From NCBI GenBank assembly GCA_011033025.1, contig WFMF01000028.1, positions 310,001 through 374,000 on the forward strand: a stretch of DNA of 64,000 nt. The letters run 5' to 3'. Below, piece after piece: positions 39,001 through 51,000 of this stretch. The notes below the pieces were generated by a model. It saw nothing but the letters and a program-made list of their open reading frames with translations, did no database searches and was not told where the DNA came from. How positions within the stretch are numbered: the stretch's first letter is position 1; every line of letters begins with the position of its first letter. The position numbers and the translations under genes are program-made. The DNA is from Beroe forskalii. Its lineage: Eukaryota; Ctenophora; Nuda; Beroida; Beroidae.

Positions 39001-42000
39001 AGCTTTTCTTGGACAATCAGCGACAATCTAATAATTACAAATTAACATATCATTATTGCAGAGTTGTCGCCACCTCTGAGATTGTTGTCAGAAATTTCCA
39101 CGAAACCGCCATTTAATGTACGTGCGAGACATTGATTTAACAGTATATCCACGTACGTATATGGCGCTGCGCTATAGGAAATTTCAGAATGAATCTCATT
39201 TCTTTAATTCGCGACACCTGTGTAACGCTAATTATTGTTAAGTTGTTAGATGCAATTATTAACATAAAACGAAAATAATATAATTCATAAAATCGGTCAC
39301 TGAGAAGTCTATTCTCTCCAATACTTTGATAGAAGTCTCAACATTCATCAGTGCTATATGGTAGCAATGAGAAGATGACATAGGTAGTTGAAGTCAGAGT
39401 TCCTATATCGACTTATCCACTGCCACTAGGTTCCAGTTAATTGCAGGTCCAGTTCTGGTCAACAGGTCAGAGAATACGAGTCAAGTGCTGGTAGCTGTAT
39501 ACCTGAACGTAAAGCGCCAGTTTAGCCCAGTCTGTAAAAGGCTGGCATCTTTAATGTAGGCAAGTCTTACTTAAGTCCACGCCCAATTTCCTCTCGATAT
39601 GCTGAAACCTCATTTAGACGTTTTAGAATATGTCAATTAATTGAATAATTGATGCAATCATTATTCACGTCATTGATTGATCATTTGGCTTGATCACGAG
39701 GCACTGAAGCAGTTCGGTCACTTGGTCAGGATGTGGCTTACTCATGATGCGGTTTGATTCCCGGCATTCCACTTCTTCGTTCACTGTTCCTCTTCTGGCA
39801 TATTTCAAGCAATTGGATTGCCACAGCAAAACTGGATTATCTTGCGATCCTAGCATCTAGTTTGAGACATCTTTGTGATTCAATCACGTGATATTAGTAT
39901 TTAGTTGGTCATGTATCTTAGTGATCACGTAATCACCGGTTCTCATCACCATGTTCATCATCTGGCGCCTCGCCAGGTGGCTTCCCATTCTCCGGCTTCC
40001 CATTCACCACCAACTCCACCTTGTCAAGGGCAGTGTTTTTGTGCTCCGCCTCCTCATCTTCCTGTACCACACTCGGACTATCGAACAGAACCATGGGCAT
40101 CTTTATCTCCGCCTGTCCGTTCTGCTTGGAGTTGATATAGGTGGCGCTGGCTGTCGTGGAGTACCCGATGTATCCAGTGGACATGCCGCTGGCTTGCATA
40201 GCCACTTTGAGGGCGTCAGTCCGACTGACAATGACACAGGGGTTGAAGGCGCTGGTCAGGATGGGGATGAAGTAGTGGTTCACCATCTGGAAGTCGACTC
40301 CTAGGAAGTCGTAGTAAGCCAAGATGTTGGTCACCACCGAGATAACGTACGGAATGTTCATGATGAGGATGGTGTTGCAGCTCTTCAACTTGCGGTCCGT
40401 TTCAGCGTTCCGGAAGGTGTTGAAACGCAGGTGTATGACGGTGACGAAGCTGCAGAGAATGCCCAGGATGCAGTGGATCACGTTCATCACGAAACACACG
40501 AACTTGTTGATCGTCTCCAGCGTGGCCTTGGTCAGATCCATGTGGTTACCATGGCTGTGATTGTGGTCGTGGTGATCATGATCAGTATCATTGCTTGCTG
40601 CCGCCCGTCTCGCCTCCTCCCTCTCTTCTATACCCAGACTGATAAGGCTACCCCCGTTACCAATGCTCATGTAGATAGCATAGAATATCAGGTATGCTAT
40701 GACCCAGCGGAACTTGACCCGGAAGAAGGGCTTGATAACGCTTATCATCCGAGTAACAGCCATTATGGAGGTTGTTACTTGGGATATGCAGCCGAAAGTG
40801 CAGCTGAAGAACTCCGGGATTTGGTTGAGTAGCGTGTGCCGGAACTCCATCTCACTGAGAAAGACGTAAGCCATGAAGATGGTGGGGGCAACGTTGGTCA
40901 GGAAATCGGAAACAGCAATGACTTTGAACAGAAAGTTCTGGATGGTCTTGTGCTTCTTGGTGTAGCTGTAGAACAGCAGTGGGTTTAGGATGGTGGAAGT
41001 GAGGAAGAGAATTATCATGAGACACCCGAACGTGTAGTTCAGGGAAGCATTGAGAGTGGGACTCCCGCCGAAGTGGAAAGCCATAGCTGGTTATGTGTCC
41101 TGTGGTTGGGGGTTATTGATCAGAAAACAACCCAGTTACTGTTAAACTGTTCTCTGTTTATTAAATCGTATTATTCGAAATGGGATATAAGATAGGGCCA
41201 TAAAAGTTAAGATGTCAAAATAAGACTATTCATTGATAACTATAAGAGGCAAGAAATAAGTTTTTTTTTACTATCTGATGCATGGCAGCGCAAAAACAAC
41301 TAAACAGCGATAAAACTGAAATTAAATTCGGAAGTAACAACCAATATTCAGCGCTTCAAAGATTGATATGCAAGAGAAGCATTTTAATCTAAAAGATTGG
41401 AATAAAAATGTCCGATAGCAATGATTGCAATAAGGAAATGATGTGGAAGTTTAGCGTTCTGGTAGTAGCTCTTGCGTCCTTCAGCTATGAAGAGTACTAG
41501 AAGTTTCTATGCAGGACCTGGGTAACTTATTATGAAATAGAAACGTCGAAGTTCTGCATATAAGCAATAAAATGATTGAAATACCGTACACATATAAAAC
41601 ATGGTGCTGGTCCTGAATTACCTCAGCTGGCCCTTATTACCTCATCCAGTAGATTAACTTGATATAGAAAATGGTTCAAACTATAAAAGCATTATCTCAT
41701 TCTCATAATAAATGCAGTCCCACATGGTATGGGGATTGACACTATGGCACTAAATATTAACTCTCAGAGTCAGAGGCCAGCAAATTATGGATCGAACTTT
41801 GTACGGGCATTGTGTTGGAAATGAAATTAAAGTTGAACTTGCTAAATTATTGAGTATGATAAAACAGGTGAATGGCATAATTAATGATTATCATTAATTA
41901 TTGAATTAGTCCAGGCAAACAGCAAGGTTTGAAAGTTGAAACGAATTAACAATTAATCATACCCTGTGATTGTTTGATAGCTAATAGAGGGCGATAGAAT

Positions 42001-45000
42001 GGCAAATTTGGCGAATTCTATCCAGTGAGTTGCATGAGAGTTCGATAATGAAGTAATGAATCAAATTCTAAAACTGATTTACACTCTGCAATCAAAACTA
42101 AACTAACTTCCACGGAACTTCATGCTGTACACTGTGATGTAGACCAAGCATTATAGACGAGGTGCTCCCTATAGTGAGATATAGAAATATCGAGCCTGGA
42201 TGTCAGACAGTGATGGAAGCCCCTCATGTCGGGAAAGCCTTGTTAAAATCCGCACATGGTCTGCTATCTAGACAGCTCTCATTTATATCCCATGATAGGG
42301 TACACCGTGTATTGGAGTACACTTCCGAGCTACTTCACTCCTTCGGGTGTATCTCGTGAGGAGGCTTCCAAATCAAGCTCGGTAGGTAGGCTCAGACACG
42401 CCCTTCAGTCAGCTTGTCACTTATTCAGTTGGGAATTTAGTATTTATGAATTTTTGATTTAAAATTTAGAATTTTCAAACAACCATCGCAATTTGAAATG
42501 TTCTTGTCTCCATGTGACAATATGATAAACTGTGACAATATAGAAAAGAGCTTAACTACACTGATGCAAATGTCACTGAATTGTTGCCGACCGATACCTA
42601 AGACTCCTACCTACCTTCCATCGGATATCTATGGCTTGCAAATTATACGGGCAGCAACAGTGCAACTGCAACGAATCGGAAAAGGCAACAGCGGACGCAT
42701 TGACCTCATCTGAAGCACTAGAGCAGTTGAGTCATCAACAGAGCGAAATCAAGAAGGATCCAAATGGAGAAGATCAAATCCATCGACTAACTATAGACAA
42801 ATGGATAGAAACAAATATATAATCAATGAGAAGGTTTCGAGATAAGATCTTGGAGTGTAAAGAACCTCAAAGTGGATGTACCCATTCCATTCACGGTTAA
42901 TAATTTGCGGGTAGCAAGTTAAACAAATCCGTGGCTGAACAATGGGTGATGTATTGTTAAAAGGTCACTTTAATTTCTACAGAAGCGCCCTAGACAGCAG
43001 TGCAAAACCTAACGTTTTGTCATCATGATATATTATGCATTATGCATGTTGTGTGACCTACATTATATGCGTAGATTACAGTGCAGTTAATCAAGCAGAG
43101 TAGGTGCTGAAAAGCTTCCAATTTTAACGATTCGCCACTTCAGCCAAAATGCAGGGGAGAACTCAAATATGTCAATGACGTGAAAATGATTTCTTGGGTA
43201 TTGTCAATCGTAAAATAATGAGTATACGTCTATTTATTGACTGTTTAACTTGAGTTTGAAATACGGTTTGAGCAGTATAGTTTGAGGTTCGTCTTTCGCT
43301 ATATTGATGGCCAAAAATCCGGATTGCGCTTACTCGTACATAGTTGCGTTCACTGACCGAGTTCTTGGAGTGTTGTGAAACCTTGGAGACCCTCATGCAG
43401 TTCAGACTTCAGAGTGTGACTTTTAAACCTACTGGGATACTTTGTAGCTGAATAGTGAATATGTAGTGTAATAAGTGTTAGTCTTGACAGTAAACAGATT
43501 TCAACCTTTGTACGATTTCAGAGAATTAACAACTGTTGCAGGGGTGCTGGACCAGCAGCTTTCTGCAGTATCATGGATGATATTGACTATTGCTTTCATA
43601 ATTTCCTACTAACTATAGAGACAAGGCTGACTATACTGCTGCACTTCTGTACTGTGTTATGTAGGTGAAAACAGCACTAAGTATGTCAATTATGAGAAAT
43701 GAGGGTTCAGACATTGAACTAGAAAGTCTACCAGGAAGACCGTCAAGCACCTGACATTTTTTGAAAGACAGATGTTTAAGAAATCAGCCTATAGGCTGCT
43801 ACCATAAAGATGATTAAATGGTTATAATATGAAGGGTAATTACATTTGGCACAGGAAGTTCCGAAGTGAACACTTCCTCCCTACCCACCTACCTAGATAC
43901 CACTTCCTCCCTACCCACCTACCTAGATACCTGTGAAACATTTTCGGTATTTATACCCATAGAATACATGTCTAACAATAAACTAATATGATTCAATAGC
44001 CATAGCAAAAAATGCCCAGCGATTCAAAGTTAATTATATGTAATACGCTGCATTTATGTATTATTATTTTAGGCGCGATCATAAATTCAATGATAATATG
44101 TAATCTAAAGTCTTGGATACAATGATAAACGGTCGTATGAAAGTATACCAATCACCCCCTACTGAACATTAAGTAAAATGTTCGTTTCTTTAAAAAATTT
44201 CTTGTTTCATATAATCCTAAATCTTAAGTTCTTGTGAGGTTCTAAGTTTTTAAACGTTTAAAGTTCCATTTTCCATAACTAAGGCTCATTTATAACAGAG
44301 ATTATTCGTCCTAAATCAAGTACTTGAGAAGTGTAAAACGTGCAACATGAAATATCCTACAACTATGACAAGGAAAAGTGGCTGTGGCAGAACAGCTACT
44401 TGAGTTTTTAACAACATTTCCTCGGCCTACCTACCTAACATGCATATAATCGGAAGTTTCTTCGTACTCCTTTGCTCAACGTGGCCTCGTTCGCTCTCAA
44501 AAAAGACAAGTTTCAACTCAATCTTCTTGGACAAAACGTTAAGTAGTTTGAGAATGATGCAGTTAATATAGGAAAACAAGGATTCGTCCATGATAACATG
44601 AATTCAAACATTGATATAGGCAAGTCACAATTATGAGCACTTGACTAGCATATTCATGATTATCAGGACATACATATTCATTATTCCTCTAATTATACTT
44701 CAATAAAGCCGGAATTATTTTATTCTGTAACCATAGTGCATAGGAAATGACATGGTTATACTGGAATTGTTAGCTATGGAAATCGTAAATGTCAAAGACA
44801 ACATTGAAGTTTTGAGTCCACCTTTGCCAGGCCATTTGCAATAAGATCCTTCCACAAAATTATACCAATTGTTTGAAGACCTCCTGACCTTATCTGCTGT
44901 CAACACGAGTTAGACTGAAAGATCGGACATGAGTTCTGAACTTGCGTACGCAGTATTTGATAACTTAAGAAGTTACAGTTCATAAGTTGAAAATATTCGT

Positions 45001-48000
45001 AGTTTGAGGTGGATTCCTTGCAGGGAATGAATTTCACGACCAATGTTATGCTAATTAAGCTGTGCCAGGACTATCGGCTTATTATTGATTAATTTAGCTA
45101 TTTAGCCAACTAAGCGCTTTGAAAGAGTGAAAGATCTGTTAACTGTGAAAAGAACTGCCCATCTATGCGAAGGCAAATGTCTTTTATCTAGGCGAATCCA
45201 GAAAATAAGCTTTCTAAGTTTGTGCGTTTAGCAGACGTTTGTTAAAAATTACACTCATGTATTCTCACTTTGATAATAATATATGTTCGAGAAAACAACA
45301 AAAAAGATAATTATAAGTCTTATCACCGAAAAAAGACGTCAATCATAAATCCAACCTTGAAATGAAAAGGGATAAACGATCGTTTTTTATTAAACGATCA
45401 CTAATAATAATAATGGATTTTACTAATCACCACCCAGAGTCAAGAGCCATATTAAGATATGAAAGTTAGTTGTATATGGTGAAATTTCAACTTCCCATCG
45501 ACATATTGGACAGATTATAATCAGTTGACGGGGAGAATTTGAGTGGGAGAGACAACTAAACAGCACTAATATAATAACTCCATTGTACTGACAAGGGGTA
45601 GTGACAGACAGTTATACCTGAAATCTACGTCAGAAGAAAAGGAAACAATACCCCGGTAGAAAAGGAAACAATAAACTGGGCTAGTTCAAGAGCCGGACTG
45701 TATAGGGTGAAAACTTAATAATTAACTAATTAAGTTATATTACGATTAACTTGGGATTATGGCGCTGTTGCAGTGTCGTGAATACTCAGAGCATGCCTAT
45801 TATAATTCATCTCAATTAGCTTCCCAATTTCCGCAAATCAAGATAATATTACATCATGAAACCAAATGGAAATATCATCAGTTAACTATTCAAGGCACAT
45901 TATTATATGGACAGGTGTCAATTTAATGTCAAATAGATGAGAATGATAGCTACAAAAATCATGAAGAAACTATGAGGCATGAAGTCTACAATTCTGCAGA
46001 CGCTATTCTTGACACTCTACTTATAAAGACCAGGTACCGGGTAAACGTGTAAACGTTCTAACACAGTCAGCAACTGCTACCAAAGCAACTGCTACCAAAT
46101 CAACTGCTACCAAATCACAATGCCTATTAGTACCCTTGACGAGTTTGACGTGTGCCTACCAAATCAGTTGGCCCAAAAGAGACATACAGAATGGTCAAGT
46201 GCCAACTGAGAACTGCATAATATAATTTCCAAATTTGTATGCCCTTGTCTATCGAAATAATTGTAGAGGAGCGACCAGAAAATCTGATCATTTCTATAAG
46301 GCTGGCACAATTCAAATCCGTCAAGTATAATATTGACGTGCCTGGGAAAATGGTATATTTGTCAATACACAGTGACATCACAATAATATATTGTGTAAAA
46401 TCGGAATTCTTAATATATTCTGAAGAGCGCATACTGTAAGGAGGCCATGAGAGGAAATGTAAAATCAAATTTAACGACTAACGCAGTGACCCTCATCTCC
46501 CCGTTCCATTTGTTATGGGAGATCGCGTTATAATCAGATTAACAACATACGGCGAAACAGCAATATTAAAATTAAACTTTGCAAATGTTAAGTATGCGTG
46601 TCCACCATCAGCTCCACATCCATAGTCTATCTAATGACGAATACCGATTAATATCATGTCCAGTGTTTACCTTCTTCTGGATGGGGCAATTGAAAATTGG
46701 CTTGTGCTACATATTCAGACCCTTTTTGCTTCGATTACATACGATGACGCTACTTTCGGCTTTCTAACCTAAGAGGTCAAACTCTAATTAAGTAATTAAA
46801 CCAAGGCTTGATTCAGATTGGACTTCTATGAAAGTTGAAATAAAATCTTGAATTTTCTGAAGAAAATAGACAAAATGATAGTTAAATGCATAAAAATTAG
46901 CACCACAGATTACATTATAGTTTAGTGAGCAAATCTACTTTTCTGTAGTGGAAAATAACAGATTAATTTATCAGATTAATTTTTGTCCGTCTTACGGTAA
47001 CACAGGTGCTTAGCCCAGTATTATATCGGTTGAAAACAAATGATAATAATAGCAACTGATTCGCTTTATTTTTAGTTCCTCTGAAAATGTAACAAAAAAC
47101 TTCACGAAACATTAAAATGAAGGGAAGTAATATCATTGTTTCCTGTGTATTATACTAACTAGTAATCAGTAAAATAAAAAGTTGTGAGACTAATAATTGG
47201 GGGCCGGGGCGGCTATCTCGAGTACCGAGTATAGTAAGCACTAAATAATATATATGTACACCTGTTCATCCACTGTGAGTGCTCAGGTTTATAACAATGG
47301 GCTTTACAAGTGACAATGGGTTACTCAAATATTTCTAGCTGTACCCTGTCGAATTTGATATTTATAACTTTGAACCCTAGGCTTTTGTTAGAGTTTTTTT
47401 TGTTAAATTCCGAGCCCAAATGCAGTTGCGAATGAAAAAACGTACCATTGTCTGACTTTCCAAGTATCAAGTCGAAAGAGAGAATCTTCGTAAGATTTGT
47501 AAAAGTTATTTGACGTCATGAATTGATAATGACGTCATTTACGTGCTTCCGACAACTAACAAACATTGTGCTTCCACTTCAGAGAACAGTTCATTAATCA
47601 GGGCATGGCTTGGCACAGGCAATGAATCACAAGAATGTCTTGGTGGCTAGATGGTCACGCCTCTACCTTATATTACCGACAGCCAATGCTGATATATGGA
47701 CACAGCAACAAGAATAAGAAACAATTTTCTGGCACTAATGACACTTATCAGAGTATCAGGAGGGTCTCAGGTGCTGTTTATTCCATGGGACATCCAATAT
47801 TATCATGTAATGCATCTGCTACTTGCTAAGCATGGGCTACTGATGGCATGGTCGATTATAACAAGAGTTCGGGCAAGATGACCGTTACATGTAGGTATCC
47901 ATCAGCTACAGGTATCATCACAGTGACAACTGATAGCAGTCATCGTGTTTCCAACTTTCCGAGTGGCAATGACCGTGCATTATATCCATGCGTATGTCTA

Positions 48001-51000
48001 ATTTTACATGTCAGTCTGATATTTTAAGCATCATGATCATGTCCTATGCCTGTTGCCAAATGCTATTAATAAAGTAGTAAGAATTGAGATAAAGAAAAGC
48101 CTTGCTCCAGATCAAAGACTCTCTGCAGAATGCCAACCCAACACTGCTGTCCGTTGGGGCCAAGTAGTGATAGCACTTAGTGGCAAAGTAATAATTACAC
48201 TACAGGTGATAGTTGCATGACAGTAGTTTAGTAGTATTTCATACAGTGGTGGTGGTACCTTCACATCTGATTAATATAATGGGATCACAAGCGTTCATGT
48301 GACCTTCACTTCTCAGTATATTAGCTTAGGATTCACCAGGTAGCACTTAGCAAATGACTAATGGATGCTGTGCACACTTCGTGTCGAGGACAAGGCGCAG
48401 AGCATTAACGTATCACATATATTGTGATCCTGCGTGCCCTTTCACCGCGCTATCAAGACAACAAAGTCATTATCAGGAGAAGGGAGGTCACGTGACTTGG
48501 GACCGGATCACGTGACCACGGATTAGCACATCAGAAATTAGCCGGTTCTAACAGGGGTGTCTCTTTGCAACACACTGTCTGTCGCATGCACTGGGGACTG
48601 CAGGGAGGGATGGGATACGACAGTGGACAATGGTCTTAACTACTGTCAAACTGTGAAAGTGTGAATATCAATTATAGCTGATTTAGGGGCTACATTATGA
48701 ATTCACAATTTTCAAATTTTGGTCAGCTATAATCGGTGACAGAAAACTCCACATGCAAAACAGCATGAGCAAGTAGCAACTTAACAATATAGATACACAT
48801 TAGCATATTGAAAAGTCGGCTGTAGAATTCAAGAAACAAATGTCTCAGACCTTGAATAATGTTGTTCCAAAACAAAGCGTTTTCTAACACCTTACTCCTT
48901 AAGCTCTTCAATGGTCATTGGCCAGATAAACATACGATATGCTTTACGACGGTCTATCCAAGCGAAAAAACACTTGTTTATCATACATTATAATATTGGA
49001 TATTCATCTTTGAATAATAAAAATAATGTTATATTAATTTCATGTTAATATGCGTTTTTATGAAGAATTCGCGAATAAAATCAACATATTCCTGGTTCAG
49101 GCCTTCTTCGGCAACATAAAAGCGAAATATTCAAGTTGGTCTGATTCAGTCACGCACGGAACTACTAAAGGTTGCACCACTTTCAAGCATATTATTCGCA
49201 TACTACAAATACTTGCACGCTGAACGAAATTTAACACATCGATTTAAAAAGATAACCGCACATAAAAAAGTAAAAAGAAGAAACAATTGTGTCAAATCCG
49301 TCAGAGCCCGAAGCTGAAGAACATAATTTCAGCTCGTGTACCATGGGAAAAGTTTCCGGATATTTTCCATCGTTGACAAATTCCGCAAACTGAGATTACT
49401 GTAGATCGATAAACGAATAAATCAGAAGTAACAGTTCACAAAGATAACATGAAGGAGAATGGGAGTGTAATTATTTACCTCCGCGGACTGACAATAGGCA
49501 GTTCAGCATCATCAACTCGCCACTTTGAGCTATGATAATGACGTCACTTTTTAACCGCTTCTTATCTGCCGCGCGTACTACCACCGTCATATTATGTGCG
49601 AGCATGATCACCACACGCCACATGTTGCCCGTGTTTGACAAACCACAAAGCATTCAATAACAGCGCTCAGACACGTTATCTGTCATCTGCCATCGTAATA
49701 AGTCATGCTCGCTCGGTTTAATTCTAACGATTTCGTGTATCAAAAATGAAAGCATATCCCGCGGTTTGAAGAGTCGGGGGTATTCTCTCCAACTTCACCA
49801 ATAGAATACTCGTGACGACTCTAATACTTGCTACTATTAGCTGCGACAGAAGCGACGAATGACGGGCTAGTAAATCTCTATTTCAATAGTTTACCAACAG
49901 AGTGCCAGTCTTCATTATGGGTAGTAGGATACTGCCCGATCTGAGTGTGAACCACGCCGAGCGAAACAACCCATTTTTTGACCATAATTCTAAGAAAAGA
50001 GATGGTGGTTCTGACAGTTTCAGCACTAAACTTCTTGTGCTCTGTCGAATCACGGAATTTAGGCTCAGTACTAGGCCGTCAAAGAGCACTGCGAGAATTT
50101 AGCATAAGTTATGTCTAATACCCCTGATTCTAGAAATTTCAAATTTGAATAACTTTACCGAAGTTGACACTGCGCAGCGTTACTCGATCCGGCATATTTT
50201 AAATTTTCAAAGAAAGCAACTCCGACGGCAATTTGGCATCTAATCTTCACGAAATTGAAAGGTTCTCAGTGCCCCGTGCAATTTGGTAATGAGCCTCTAA
50301 ACCTATAGGTTACGAATGCATTACCCCTGGAATTGACAGTTTGTAGATTAATTGCCCTGATTCATTACTCACGTTAACGCAGTCGTACACGATGACTCGC
50401 AGCTCCATGTCCACGGGAAGGGGAGGGTCGATGTTCATTGGTTCCGGCGGGGATTCCATCCAGGGGAAAATGTCACACCACATCAGTAAACGACCTTGCG
50501 ACACCCCTGAAATCAAGGGTAAATCAAGGCTAGGCCCAGGTAATAATGTCATTTCTATGTCCTACAACGCGCGGATTAGATAGTCGTAGAGTCATCAATT
50601 CTAAAATTTAAGAAGGCCCAATAGGTACAACCTTTTCATCATGAACTGAGATCCACTATGTACCTGATATCATCCACCATGTATCCGCGCTATGTACCTA
50701 GCTGGAACGTGGCATCCACTATGTACCTGGTACCTGACTTCTATTTACCTGTTGTATTTCGTGGCACCCACCATGTACCTGGTACCTGACACACCATGCA
50801 CCTGGTACCTGACACACCATGTACCTGGTAGGACGGGGTTGTAGAGGTTCCTCTTTTCCACGTGGTCTCTGATAAGACCCATCTCCAGCAGCACGTACAG
50901 GGCTATCCTCTGTTTGGGGGGCCCCCACACCTTCTTATCCTCAAAGTTCTCCTTGTACTTCTCAAACTCTGACAGGTTGTACTGCTCGCCGCCTGATGAT

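Noticed and set aside
42631..42822. A 63-residue frame starting MACKLYGQQQCNC
   Set aside because: Too short and unsupported; polar composition and an ATG are the only hints, so it is mentioned but not annotated as a gene.
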